Source of the DNA: Chrysopilus asiliformis
Lineage: Eukaryota > Arthropoda > Insecta > Diptera > Rhagionidae
Reading direction: 5' to 3'
Length of the DNA: 64,000 bases
NCBI GenBank assembly: GCA_964034945.1
Contig: OZ035964.1
Location: 8,511,942 to 8,575,941 of the forward strand
In this document: positions 12,100 to 23,924 of the stretch, piece by piece
Layout of the letters: each line of letters starts with the position of its first letter
Numbering within the stretch: position 1 is the first letter of the stretch
Notes under the pieces: model-generated
Databases searched by the model: none
What the model saw: the letters and a program-made list of their open reading frames with translations, nothing else
Told to the model about the DNA's origin: nothing
Position numbers and translations under genes: made by a program

Positions 12100-13215
12100 C
12101 TGAAAAGGCTTTTTAATTAAAAGAAGGTAGAAAAAGCGTAAAAAATGTGCTAAAAATGGGAAAAAATCAAATATTACGTATGAATGTTAATGTGTGTCGA
12201 TATTCGGTTATTAGATTTGACAGTGGCAAACTAACGGCAAGCTTATCACGGCAAATCGCAGGTTTTCCTTGTTTTAAAGATTTTGTTGTAAACAAAATCG
12301 GCTGAGCCACGGCAGAACGAACCCACCTCAAATCGTATCCAAGGTTATGAAAAGTTTCCACCTTTATTTCGGGAAATTCAATCTTTTGTGATGTTTCTGG
12401 GGCTTAAATTTCCTTGGCAACATTTTGGGGAGAATTTAAAATTCAAAAACCGGGGAAGAAAAATCTAAATTTAATATTTTTCGAAACAAGTATTAAATAA
12501 GAATATTCTTTTCTCTTTCTAAAATAGTTTTTATACCGACAAGTCGTTTAAGGTGACGATCACTTTTTGTGATCAATAAATTTTCGCAAATATTTTATAT
12601 TCTCATCGTAAAAATGGTCCTAATCAATATTTCTATTATTTCAACAACACTTCGGTTGCTAAAAATTAATTTTTAAAATTAATTTTTTTTTTTGAATTAA
12701 TTTTTTTTCTCAAGAAACTTTAATTTTTAAGCCAACAATCTATAATTAAATTATCATCCGTATACCTGCGAACAATTTAATCATCGTTTAATATGCCCTT
12801 AATGCTGATTCCAGGATTTTTTTCTGCGTTTTAATTCACAGAGAAAATTTCCAAGTTTTTTCAACATGAATTCCTTCAAAAAGCCCACTTTCATCGCACA
12901 ATTTTGAATGGAAACACCACAAAAGCATTATCGACTTTTTAATTACGAAATTTCACCCGCGCCGCACACATTTTTGCCAATTTAATTTTTTATTTACGAC
13001 ATTTTTCGCCATTTAAAAAGATCGCAAATATTTTTATGATCCTATTTTTATGAATTTCAAAGGATCATATTTGGTAATTTCTTTTAAAAAAATTACAACA
13101 AACTTGAACGCACCCGCAATTTTTTTAAAACGGCAACCCCATTTTGGGAATGCACACGCAAATATTTTAAAACGGCCACCCCATTTTTGGAACGCACCAA
13201 AACGAAGAACGCAAA
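12100..13215. other. AT-rich unique DNA
   Basis: No supported gene. Open frames of 60-80 codons exist on the minus strand (12361-12167 and 13282-13034) but show no family features. At about 13122-13190 a phrase TTTTAAAACGGC(A/C)ACCCCATTTT is repeated twice in tandem about 40 bp apart. Confidence 0.5.
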
Positions 13216-13265
13216 ATGGCGGATCGGTCGAATCGAAGTTTATATCGGGGCAAAATGACTGCACC
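13216..13265 (+). CDS. Candidate first coding exon, 16 codons, unknown
   Basis: AAAATGGCGG opens a frame MADRSNRSLYRGKMTA that runs into a strong donor (CACC|GTGAGT, GT at 13266). Context and composition fit a first coding exon. Joining it to the plausible acceptors at 13598 or 14026 gives an early stop, so the true second exon is not identified. I do not recognise the peptide. An intergenic coincidence is possible. Confidence 0.25.
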
Positions 13266-14530
13266 GTGAGTGAAAAATGCATTTAAAATGTAAAAAAAAT
13301 ATTAAAAAATTATTTTAATACTCCGGGCGTTTTTGATCATTATTTTAGTGTCGTTAAGAGGAAAATTTTCGGGAAAAAGTTCAATACTTTCAGAATATTT
13401 CGATAAGGGATCGCAACGATGGGGATCTCATCCATTTTTCGTCATTTTATGAAAAAAAAAAAAAGTTTGTGGACGTTTCCCTTTTTCTTGTAACGATAAA
13501 AAAAACGGATTTTCGCACTTTTTCGGGGCTTAATTGACTTAACAAAATAAATCCCTAAGTGTGTGTGTTTTTTTTTCATTCTTCAAAAATTGTTGCAGTT
13601 TGTGACTTCGTTCCATTTCCGGTCGCTGGTGGTGCCACATTTGCGGCTGTGGGCTATTTTTGAAACATCAATACGAAAAGGACGGAAATGACGAGTTTCA
13701 GGAAAGGAAAAATCAAGAAATAGTTGGTAAAAAGTACTTTTAAAAAATCGAAAAAGTGGCAAAAAGTGAAATCAGATTCTTTTAGATGTTATTCTAGTGT
13801 CGGAACGTTGGGGATTTTTTTTCGATTCATTCGCAAAATGGCGATGCCTGGGGCTCAGAAATTCAAGGCGAAAGGATAGATGGGGATTTGGGATCTGTTT
13901 TTTCGCCATTTTTGTAACACTATTAATCCACGTGGGCATTTTATCTTTTTTTTCCTCGTTTTTGTTTGCGTTTTAACCTAATTGTGAATAAAATGAAGAC
14001 TAATTTCTTTTTTTTCGGATTTTCAGATTTTTTCAATGTTTCCACGTAAATTGATTCGAGAGGAATTCCATACGGAACAGTGCCCATAAAGAAAAAAATT
14101 CCTGGTGAGTGTTTTTTTTTACTTTCTTAATTTTAATTTAATTGAATTTATTTGAAAATGAAAAGCGTAATGGCTTTTATCTGTCAGTTTGTCAGTCTGT
14201 CATTTTCACCGTGTCTCTTTCTTTCCTTTTTTTATTTATATTAAAAAGGCAGTTTAGTCCACCTAACGGTGAATGTGATACCTTTCTTACATAATTAAAC
14301 CTCATATGATGAAAAAACATTTAAAATCTCGAGAAGTAATTGAAGTCGGAAGTTGAAATTTGGCACAGAACAGGATTTTATCAAAATAGAAACTTCTTCC
14401 GATAATGGGAAGAATTGAACCACTCCTTACCCCCTCTTCCATAAAAATGGGAAAGATTTTTGGGATTTTCTCCAAAACGGCTCATTTTTAGTCTTGTTCA
14501 TTTTCGTTGGGTCCAAAAGGAAATCCAGTT
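13266..14530 (+). other. Presumed intron with exon-like pieces
   Basis: Two intervals have matching splice signals on the plus strand: 13599-13730 (acceptor TTGTTGCAG, weak donor GTAAAA) and 14027-14104 (acceptor TTTTCAG, strong donor CCTG|GTGAGT). Neither keeps an open frame from the 13216 ATG, so they could be untranslated exons. Another start-like ATGGCGATGCC lies at about 13839 (13 codons). GCAGTTTAGTCCACCTAACGG at about 14250 looks like the edge of an interspersed repeat. Confidence 0.3.
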
Positions 14531-14590
14531 TTCCGACAAAGAAATATTTTTAAACATTTCCTTATGTTTAAAAATATTTCTTTGTCGGAA
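14531..14590. repeat. Perfect 27-bp inverted repeat with 6-nt spacer
   Basis: The left arm 14531-14557 (TTCCGACAAAG...AAACAT) is the exact reverse complement of 14564-14590, separated only by TTCCTT. The other R1-bearing segments lack it, so it arose at this locus, probably by template switching. Confidence 0.95.
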
Positions 14591-14654
14591 TTCTAATTTT
14601 TATCCTTTCGCCAAGACACTGTCATTATTTTGCATTTTTTCTGGATATTTCCAT

Positions 14655-14880
14655 AAAAAGATTTCTATTCCTTTGAAAAATTCGACTCCACAACCTGTCC
14701 GTGGGTGCGTGTGTGGCTCAGCGGATGACGTCATGCACATCATGCACCGCGCTAGGAATTCCTTCGTTTGGAAGTAGGGCTAAAAGGGTTCAAAAAAGGG
14801 AACTTCTGAGTCTGGAATAATCTGAATTATCGCAATTCTTACAACCAATCGATTGCATCTCCTGCAGGTATTTCTTCTAA
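14655..14880 (+). repeat. Module R1, copy 2 (internally deleted)
   Basis: Same module as 7388-7690 but lacking most of the GGTGGGTGG stretch and part of the following block. The CRE TGACGTCA (14726-14733) and the terminal CTCCTGCAG|GTATTT are kept. It is followed by transitional block S and AT-satellite array 3, in the same order as the other copies. Confidence 0.7.
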
Positions 14881-14984
14881 GCAATTTTACGCACAAAATT
14901 TTGTCTTTTAAATTTAAAAAAAAAACCAATTTAAAAGTGGGAAGAACTTTTCTAATTTTGCTGTACAAATTTTTTTCACGAATT

Positions 14985-15852
14985 TTCTAAGGCGATTCCT
15001 AGATTGGAAAATCTGTCGTTCAATTTGAATGGGATTTTCTACGTTGAAATTTTTTTCTTGAATTTCTGGACGGCTTTATGACGTAATAAACTTTTGTTTG
15101 GAATTTTTGGAGGCCTTTTCCAAACGGTATAATTTTTCCCTGACTTTTTGGAGGCCTTTTATACACGAACTATTTATTTCCATGGAATTTGGGAGTTCTT
15201 TTGAAGCCGAACATATTTTTCTCGAATTTTTAGAAGCTTTTTTCGATCAGGAAAAATATTTCCGAGACCTTTTCTATCCGGGAAATATTTTTCTCGAATT
15301 TTGACTCGCTTATTCTGAGTAGGAAAAATATTTCCGAGACCTTTGCTATCCGGGAAATATTTTTCTCGAATTTTTACTCGCTTGTTCTGAGTAGGAAAAA
15401 TATTTCCAATACCTTTTCTATACGGGAAATATTTTTCTCGAATATCTAGAGGCTTGTTCTGAGTTGGCAAAATATTTCCGAGACCTTTTCCACCCGGGAA
15501 ATATTTTTCTCGAATTTTTAAAGGCGATTCCTAGATCGGAAAATCTGTCTTTCAATTTGAATGGCATTTTCTACGTTGAAAATTTTTTCTTGAATTTCTG
15601 GACGGCTTTATGACGTAATAAACTTTTGTTTGGAATTTTTGGAGGCCTTTTCCAAACGGTATAATTTTTCCCTGACTTTTTGGAGGCCTTTTATACACGA
15701 ACTATTTATTTCCATGGAATTTGGGAGTTCTTTTGAAGCCGAACATATTTTTCTCGAATTTTTAGAAGCTTTTTTCGATCAGGAAAAATATTTCCGAGAT
15801 CTTTTCTATCCGGGATATTTTTTCGACTCATTTTTTCCAAAAAATTTTTAGT
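14985..15852 (+). repeat. Block S duplicated in tandem (532-bp shift) around AT array 3
   Basis: 14985-15260 and 15520-15790 are near-identical at an offset of 532 bp, and the latter continues as the start of segmental-duplication copy 2. Between them, 15240-15527 holds about four AT-satellite units. Confidence 0.8.
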
Positions 15853-17196
15853 TAATTTTTGTTCACTGAAATTTTAATGTTCAGTAGTTTTTGATTCTGT
15901 CCAAAAAATCGATTTGTATCTCTGGAAAAATACCTTAATTTTTGTTGTTGTTGTAATAGGCGCCAAATTATAATCGATTTCTACAGTATTTAAAAAAAAT
16001 ACGGCACGTTCATAGTTTTTCATTGCTATTATTACGATCAAAACTCTAGCCGCAAAATCCGCACGTCTCAGTGAAGTGATTGGAATTTTTGGCGTATATG
16101 GAGTTTGTTAGGAACAATTTTTCAACAACGTCCGTTGAAATAAAAAAAAAAATTCATATTTACAAGTTTTTCTTTTGTTTTCCTTGCTATGAACATGCCG
16201 TCAATTTAGGAAGCTACCAACAAAAGTGCCAATTTGTGTTGAAATTTAGTACAAAATCCGAACTTGTAAATTTGGGATAAATTCAAAAGATTTACATTCA
16301 TCGGCATCATGGTTAGATTGTGTTAAATCTTCAAAGCTACGCCGCTAAATATTTTCAATTTTACGAGGTTTAACATGCAAACAAAAATTAATAAAATAAG
16401 TAGAAGATCTCAGGAAGTAAGAAAACAAAAATTGCGAACTGCCCATTAAAGTACGTCAAACACTTTTAGAATGGGGATAGCAACCAGTCACACAACTGTG
16501 AAAAACCGATTCATTCGGAAAAGGGCAGGTGCGGGAAGTCGAAATAAATAAAACTAACATGACGTATTTTTCTGGACAGCCACCAAACGCCGTTAGTGAA
16601 AAAAAACCTACCAAATGTTTAACAATTTTATCCTCTGTTAGTATTTTTGATCGATTTTTAGTCATTGCCCTTGCCCTGTGATTGATCGGCGGTTGATGCA
16701 TTAAATACATTTTTTTCTGAATTAAATCAACATAAAAAAACCATTCAAAAATCATAAAAATTATGGCAGAAGGCGAAACAGAAAGTAATTAACAGCAATT
16801 TTGTTGGTTTTTGTAAATCTCATTGAAATTACTTTTCTAATACAAAACAGGAAACTTGACAGTGAATTTAAAAATCGCGAGAAATTCTTTTCCTAATTTT
16901 TGTTTACGGCGTTTTTTGTGCTGGAATTTTTTTTTCCTTTTTTTATGAACTTAAAATTTATGTATCAATTTTGTTTACATACACAAAGCGAATTTTACCC
17001 CACAAAAAGGATTTTCCTAGAGGGAAAACGATTTCCTAGTGCCCTATTTTGTATTAAAGCAAAATAAAAACATCAAAACTGAATTTATTTCATGATTAAA
17101 AACCATAACTTCTTATTCGAATAAATTTCCCATTTCAAATTTGAAAATGCCGCCCGATTTCAACATGCAGATGTCGCTTCAGTTCTCAACTAAACG
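15853..17196. other. AT-rich DNA, duplicate of 5061-6404
   Basis: Same content as copy 1, with no gene recognised. Confidence 0.5.
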
Positions 17197-17309
17197 TCAG
17201 TCTTAGTACGAGATCGTTTGCCGCCATTTCTCTTGAAAGCCGGCTCCCGTGAAATTAATTTGTTTTGCCGGGAAAAAACTTTAAATCGCTCGTAATTTAG
17301 TGAATAATA
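17197..17309 (+). promoter_or_regulatory. Duplicate of the candidate start site and 5-prime exon
   Basis: Identical to 6405-6517: TCAGTC initiator at 17197-17202 and donor GTAAGT with GT at 17310. The duplication therefore carried the promoter intact. Confidence 0.4.
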
Positions 17310-17651
17310 GTAAGTTCAGTGATTTTCGCATCCTAAAGTGGTAAAATGTTCGATTTCCAAGCGTTGGATTTATGCGATATTTGTTTAACAAATTTTGCCC
17401 TCGAATGTTGGGTTTTTCTCTCCAATAAAAAGTGGAAATTTTTTGCAATTTCAAGAAAAGTAAATTAATTTAAAGAATTTCGAATGTTTTTCTAAATATT
17501 TGTGCTAAAAATGTTTAATATTTTTATGAAAATTGTGAAAGTTGTCAAGTGGTAGGAAATCTGAATAAAAATTATGGTTTTTCGGTTTCTCCGTGTTCGC
17601 ATTTTCTTTGAAATTCCCGTGCTATTATAGCGAATTTAAAACAGTCTCAAT

Positions 17652-17711
17652 ATGAAAAGGCATCATTGGAAGTTGGAAAATTGTTTCACTACAAAAAAAT
17701 CAACGTTTTCG
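17652..17711 (+). CDS. Duplicate of the candidate 20-codon exon
   Basis: Copy of 6860-6919 with one Arg-to-Lys change and an intact GTAAGT donor (GT at 17712). Unknown protein; same doubts as for copy 1. Confidence 0.25.
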
Positions 17712-18179
17712 GTAAGTTTTTTCTTTTTGGTATTTCCTTGATTTTATTTCCTAAAAAAACCAAAAATTTCTTCGCCACGGTTTCAATGGCGGCAAGACGA
17801 CCGCAGCGACACCTTGCACGAAAATTAGGAAATAAATTTCAATTCTCCTGATGGCGCGAAACATTTGAATTCGGAAAAGTTTCGTTGATGGCAAATTGTC
17901 TGATATTCTTATACAATGTGCACAATTAGAAGGAATTGTGGGAAACATTTTAAGCGTGAGGTGATTTGAGTGTTCTTTCATTTTTTTAGCAATTTCTTAC
18001 TACCCCTCTTCTAATTTCTCTACTCTTTAAAGTTGATTCGTGATTGGAAAATGTTTTTTTTAAATTTGCAAACTATTAGAAGAATTGAAAAGAAATATAC
18101 AATCTTTTTATTTTGGGCCTAAAAGGAAATTCCGTTCTAAAAGATCCTGACATTTTCTATTTTTTCTGGAAATTTCCGT
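17712..18179. other. Presumed intronic DNA, duplicate of 6920-7387
   Basis: Three single-base changes from copy 1 were seen (near 17700, 17824 and 18091). No gene is visible. Confidence 0.4.
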
Positions 18180-18482
18180 AAAAAGATTTCTATTCCTTTG
18201 AAAAATTCGCCTCCACAACCTGTCGGTCGGTGGGGGGATGGGTGGGTGGTGGGCGCACATGCTGGATGAGCGACAGGTGCCCACCAGTTGTGTGGTGGAG
18301 ACCTTGGTGTGTGGGTGCGTGTGTGGCTCAGCGGATGACGTCATGTACTGCGCTAGGAATTCCTTCGTTTGGAAGCAGGGCTAGAAGGGTTCGAGAAAGG
18401 GAACTTCTGAGTCTGGAATAATCTGAATTATCGCAATTCTTACACCCAATCGATTGCTTCTCTTGCAGGTATTTTTCCTAAG
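18180..18482 (+). repeat. Module R1, copy 3
   Basis: Copy of 7388-7690 carried by the segmental duplication. CRE TGACGTCA at 18336-18343; terminal CTCTTGCAG|GTATTT intact. Confidence 0.7.
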
Positions 18483-18719
18483 TTATTTTATGGACAAAAT
18501 TCGCCTTTTTAATTTTAAAAAAGGAATTTAGAATTTGAAAAAAATTTCCGATTCTCCTTCGAGGGTTTTCTGTACGAAATATTTTTTTTCCAGGATTTTC
18601 CAAAGAGTTCTTTAGACAAGAAAATTTTTGTGTGAATTTTTAAGACAATTTTGAGGTATTTAACATTTTTCAGATTTTTTAGAGGCCTTTTCCAAATTCT
18701 CCCTGACATTTTGGAGACC

Positions 18720-21700
18720 TTTTCCATCCGGTAAATATTTTCTCGAATTTTTAGAGACTTGTTCTTAATAGGAAAAATATTTTCATGGCCTTTTCTATCC
18801 GGGAAATATTTTTCTCGAATTGTTAAAGGTTTGGTCTTAGTAGGAAAAATACTTTCTAGACCTTTTCTGTCCGGGAAATATTTTTCTCGAATTTTTAGAG
18901 GTTTGTTCTGAGTAGGAAAAATATTTCCGAGATCTTTTCTATCCGAGAAAATGTTTCTCGAATTTTTACTCGCTTGTTCTAAGTAGGAAAAATATTTCCG
19001 AGACTTTTCTATCCGGGAAATATTTTTTTCGAATTTTTACTCGCTTGTTCTGAGTAGGAAAAATATTTCCGAGACCTTTTCTATCCGGGAAATATTTTCT
19101 CGAATTTTTACTCGCTTGTTCTGAGTAGGAAAAATATTTCCGAGACCTTTTCTATCCGGGAAATATTTTCTCGAATTTTTACTCGCTTGTTCTGAGTAGG
19201 AAAAATATTTCCGAGACCTTTTCTATCCGGGAAATATTTTTCTCGAATTTTTACTTATTTGTTCTGAGTAGGAAAAATATTTCCGAGATCTTTTCTATCC
19301 GGGAAATATTTTTCTCGAATTTTTATTCGATTGTTCTGAGTAGGAAAAATATCTCCGAGACCTTTTCTATCCGGGAAATATTTTTCTCGAATTTTTATTC
19401 GATTGTTCTGAGTAGGAAAAATATTTCCGAGACCTTTTCTATCCGAGAAATATTTTTCTCGAATTTTTAGAGGTTTGGTCTTAGTAGGAAAAATACTTTC
19501 TAGACCTTTTCTGTCCGGGAAATATTTTTCTCGAATTTTTAGAGGCTTGTTCTTAGTAGAAAAAATATTTCCGAGACCTTTCCGATCCGGGAAATCTTTT
19601 TCTCGAATTTTTACTCGCTTGTTCCGAGTAGGAAAAATATTTCCGAGATCTTTTCTATCCGAGAAAATGTTTCTCGAATTTTTACTCGCTTGTTCTAAGT
19701 AGGAAAAATATTTCCGAGACTTTTCTATCCGGGAAATATTTTTTTCGAATTTTTACTCGCTTGTTCTGAGTAGGAAAAATATTTCCGAGACCTTTTCTAT
19801 CCGGGAAATATTTTCTCGAATTTTTACTCGCTTGTTCTGAGTAGGAAAAATATCTCCGAGACCTTTTCTATCCGGGAAATATTTTCTCGAATTTTTACTC
19901 GCTTGTTCTGAGTAGGAAAAATATTTCCGAGACCTTTTCTATCCGGGAAATATTTTTCTCGAATTTTTACTCACTTGTTCTGAGTAGGAAAAATATTTCC
20001 GAGATCTTTTCTATCCGGGAAATATTTTTCTCGAATTTTTATTCGATTGTTCTGAGTAGGAAAAATATCTCCGAGACCTTTTCTATCCGGGAAATATTTT
20101 TCTCGAATTTTTATTCGATTGTTCTGAGTAGGAAAAATATTTCCGAGACCTTTTCTATCCGAGAAATATTTTTCTCGAATTTTTAGAGGCTTGTTCTTAA
20201 TAGGAAAAATATTTTCATCGCCTTTTCTATCCGGGAAATATTTTTCTCGAATTGTTAGAGTCTTGTTCTGAGTAAGAAAAATATTTCCGAGACCTTTTCT
20301 ATCCGGGAAATATTTTTCTCGAATTATTAGTCGCTTGTTCTGAGTAGGAAAACTATTTCCGAGACCTTTTCTATCCGGGAAATATTTTTCTCGAATTTTT
20401 CTCGCTTGTTCTGAGTAGGAAAAATATTTCCGAGACCTTTTCTATCCGGGAAATATTTTTCTCGAATTTTTAGTCGCTTGTTCTGAGTAGGAAAAATATT
20501 TTCGAGACTTTTTCTATCCGGGAAATATTTTTCTCGAATTTTTACTCGCTTGTTCTGAGTAGGAAAAATATTTCCGAGACCTTTTCTATCCGGGAAATAT
20601 TTTTCTCGAATTTTTACTCGCTTGTTCTGAGTAAGAAAAATATTTCCGAGACCTTTTCTATCCGGGAAATATTTTTCTCGAATTATTAGTCGCTTGTTCT
20701 GAGTAGGAAAAATATTTCCGAGACCTTTTCTATCCGGGAAATATTTTTCTCGAATTTTTCTCGCTTGTTCTGAGTAGGAAAAATATTTCCGAGACCTTTT
20801 CTATCCGGGAAATATTTTTCTCGAATTTTTCTCGCTTGTTCTGGGTAGGAAAAATATTTCCGAGACCTTTTATATCCGGGAAATATTTTTCTCGAACTTT
20901 TACTCGCTTGTTCTGAGTAGGAAAATATTTCCGAGACCTTTTCTATCCGGTAAATATTTTTCTCGAATTTTTACTCGCTTGTTCTGAGTAGGAAAAATAT
21001 TTCCGAGACCTTTTCTATTCGGGAAATATTTTTCTCAAATTTTTAGAGGCTTGTTCTGAGTAGGAAAAATATTTCCGAGATATTTTCTATACGGGAAATA
21101 TTTTTCTCGAATTTTTAGTGGCTTGCTCTGAATAGGAAAAATATTTCCGAGACCTTTTCTATCCCGGAAATATTTTTCTCGAATTTTTACTCGCTTGTTC
21201 TGAGTAGGAAAAATATTTCCGAGACCTGTTCCACCCGGAAAATATTTTTCTCAAATTTTTAGAGGCTTGCTCTGAGTAGGAAAAATATTTCCGAGACCTT
21301 TTCTATCCGGGAAATATTTTTCTCGAATTTTTATTCGATTGTTCTGAGTCGGAAAAAAATTTCCGAGACTTTTTCTATCCGGGAAATATTTTTCTCGAAT
21401 TTTTACTCGCTTGTTCTGAGTAGGAAAAATATTTCCGAGACCTTTTCTATTCGGGAAATATTTTTCTCAAATTTTTAGAGGCTTGTTCTGAGTAGGAAAA
21501 ATATTTCCGAGACCTTTTCTATCCGGGAAATATTTTTCTCGAATTTTTATTCGATTGTTCTGAGTAGGAAAAATATTTCCGAGACCTTTTCTATCCGGGA
21601 AATATTTTTCTCGAATTTTTAGAGGCTTGTTCTTAGTAGGAAAAATATTTCCGAGACCTTTTCTATCCCGGAAATATTTTTCTCGAATTTTTACTCGCTT

Positions 21701-22026
21701 GTTCTGAGTAGGAAAAATATTTCCGAGACCTTTTCTATCCGGGAAATATTTTTCTCGAATTTTTATTCGATTGTTCTGAGTAGGAAAAATATCTCCGAGA
21801 CCTTTTCTATCCGGGAAATATTTTTCTCGAATTTTTATTCGATTGTTCTGAGTAGGAAAAATATTTCCGAGACCTTTTCTATCCGGGAAATATTTTTCTC
21901 GAATTTTTAGAGGCTTGTTTTTAGTACGAAAAATATTTCCGAAACCTTTTCCACCCGGGAAATATTTTTCTAGAATTTTTACTCGCTTGTTCTGAGTAGG
22001 AAAAATATTTCCGAGACCTTTTCTAG
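18720..22026 (+). repeat. AT-rich satellite, array 4 (about 46 units)
   Basis: Same unit as arrays 1-3. From about 20820 to its right edge the order of unit variants is mirrored by 57420-58630 on the other strand, including rare ones such as GAGTCGGAAAAAAATTTCC and CTGTTCCACCCGG. It therefore forms the outer part of the inverted duplication. Left of about 20820 the two arrays no longer match unit for unit. Confidence 0.95.
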
Positions 22027-22531
22027 CCTTTATTAGTAGGATTTATCTAGATATATATTTGTTGATATTTTAAAATGTATTTTATTTGAGAAAGATTTTT
22101 TTTCAACCTGGAAGAACAACAGAGATGGAAGCTCGTGTCTTGTTCCGGCTATCAAAAGGGTGAGTACTTTGTAATATTTTTCATTTAAAACACTTTTACT
22201 GTAATTTATTAAAATCCATTCCGAAATCATTTTGGTATCGACAATGACTGACAAAAATCTTTTCTTTTTATTTCAGATTAGTGTGTTTTAAAGTGTTCGC
22301 TTTCGTTTTTCGTAATTTTTATGTGGCCGCAACGAAATTTTCATAAGGAAACTGTCGTTGGAGCTGCCTTTTAGGGTGAGTCTTTTATTAGTATCCCTTT
22401 TGCTCTTCAAGCTAAATAAATTTTCTACAAATTTTTTACATGAATTTAAATTAATAAAAACTTGCAATATTCTTGTCGGTTTTTAAAATTTTTTTTTTGT
22501 TGCCTTCCACGTCATAAGTGTTTGACAATCC

Positions 22532-22894
22532 AGCGGTTTTTTTAATGATCCGATCACGATCGTTATATGAATGTTTAAATTAACGTTTATTGTGGGTTTA
22601 AATTTGTTTTTAGGTTATGTTAAAACGAATCGTGGCAATAACTTTTAAGATCGAGAAAAGCTATACAAATACCAGCTAGAAAAAAAGCTTCTGTTTGTCT
22701 AGATTTGTGGCGGAAAAAGTATTCAATATCCACACACACCTATGAAATAGAAGTCAAAAAGCTCAGAAACACGCCGAGCGAATTTTTTTTTGTTTCTCAT
22801 TGATCCAGAAAGCAAATCAAATCATAATCCAGATGAAATTTGGGTTACGAATTTGTATGAGAATTTATCTGATCGGATCATTTAAAAAACAGCT
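22532..22894. mobile_element. MITE-like element with 25-bp TIRs ending GATCCGATCA
   Basis: The left terminus AGCGGTTTTTTTAATGATCC and the right terminus form imperfect 25-bp inverted repeats (22532-22556, 22870-22894). The interior is non-coding. The element sits inside the predicted intron 22376-22967. A diverged, truncated relative is at 2695-2990 and the mirrored copy is at 56552-56914. No target-site duplication was identified, so the superfamily is open. Confidence 0.6.
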
Positions 22895-23038
22895 AATACT
22901 TTGTAAATAAGTTCATTTTAAAATATTCTTATATCTATCATAGTCTACAATATATATTTTTTTTCAGATCACCTCAATCGATTTACCCTCCGTTGGGCCC
23001 GCCGCGATACAAAATAAGTGCTCGTGTTCGTGATAGCA

Positions 23039-23092
23039 CTCGTATCCGCGTTAACGCTCGTATCCGCGTTAACGTTCCTATCCGCTTAAGTG
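23039..23092 (+). repeat. 18-bp imperfect tandem repeat (three copies)
   Basis: CTCGTATCCGCGTTAACG recurs three times with small changes, flanked by further GTGCTCGTG phrases. A related, looser run lies at about 24640-24700. Confidence 0.6.
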
Positions 23093-23171
23093 CTCGTGGT
23101 CGTGTTTAATGATTACGCAATTTCAGCGTCCAAGTTTTTACCAATATTCCCTTTCTGCTTGATGGAAAACA

Positions 23172-23484
23172 CCAAAGAGGGGAGGACAGCCGCGTAGCTA
23201 ACCGGAAAGAGCCGGGACGCGTAACTCAAGTCGCACAGGACTCTCTGAATTGGTTAAGAGCCTGGTGATTTTTGGAGTCTTGCGCGACTTGCGTTATTCG
23301 TTTCGGTAGTTTCTGGAAAGCTCCTCGGCCCGTGCTCCCCATAACGGTTCTTTTGAGTCTGGCAGAAACCGAAGAGCTAACTGTGCGCGAGGTATAAGAC
23401 AGCTGACGCGACTTGTATCCCTCGTACAGATAGTTTCCGCGGTTATTGCTTGACTTGCAAGTTCCAGGAGTAATTCCTAAAAGC
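23172..23484 (+). repeat. Cassette K, copy 1 (313 bp, GC-richer)
   Basis: Repeated at 24162-24474 (offset 990 bp) without indels and with about 14 substitutions. Contains an inverted repeat, 23227-23243 (CAAGTCGCACAGGACTC) with 23275-23291, forming a 17-bp stem with one A-C mismatch and one G-T pair around a 31-nt loop. The 10-bp palindrome ACTTGCAAGT lies near the end. No coding frame is supported. It sits within the long predicted exon. Confidence 0.7.
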
Positions 23485-23595
23485 TATTTTCTTAAAAGCA
23501 AAAATGAAGTCTTGGGTTAAAAGTTGGGAGGATAGTTCCAAGTTACGGTTAAATACTTAGAGTCGCGTTATTTATACTGGGATCGGGGGTATTAG

Positions 23596-23649
23596 GTGCC
23601 ATCGGAACCGCGAATGGGTCATTACGTGTTCTAAAGGTCCGTGGAGTAC
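23596..23649 (+). repeat. 54-bp repeat L, copy 1, with an 18S-rRNA-like core
   Basis: Repeated at 23871-23924. The core AACCGCGAATGGGTCATTA (23606-23624) matches 18 of 19 bases of the near-universal small-subunit rRNA segment AACCGCGAATGGCTCATTA as I know it. The flanks do not continue the match. It could be a relic, a guide-like complement or coincidence. Confidence 0.5.
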
Positions 23650-23870
23650 CTTTTGCTTTCCTGTTCTGGTCGAATCGTAATTAAAAGGTTTGCACGAAAG
23701 AGACCCTCGTCCGAATCTTTCGGGATATATTCAAAAATATGCTGTTTGGCCTTAACCGTACTTGGTCGCGATTCAGTTATAAATTTCATTACAATCTTCT
23801 CGAAAACGGTCGAAATTAATGTAGAGTAGTCTTATTAGTTTATCATCGAATGCCAGGAAAAGTGGAGGCA

Positions 23871-23924
23871 GTGCCATCGGAGCCGCGAATGGGTCATTAC
23901 TCATTCTAAAGGTCCGTGGAGTAC
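23871..23924 (+). repeat. 54-bp repeat L, copy 2
   Basis: Copy of 23596-23649 with a few changes. The rRNA-like core here matches at 17 of 19 positions. Confidence 0.6.

Larger units (their letters stand above)
15422..19022 (+). repeat. Segmental duplication, copy 2
   Basis: Direct repeat of 4630-8230, described there. Beyond about 19022 the AT-satellite unit order differs from that after copy 1. Confidence 0.9.

Noticed and set aside
13034..13286. Overlapping 78-82-codon frames on both strands
   Set aside because: Both read through a short tandem phrase; only the ATGGCGG start with its donor at 13266 has independent support.
14460..14777. 105-codon open frame
   Set aside because: It has no ATG at its start, and it runs through the perfect hairpin and module R1, which vary between copies without frame conservation.
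23596..23649. rDNA pseudogene
   Set aside because: The rRNA-like match is confined to 19 bases and flanks do not continue it, so I list it only as a curiosity.
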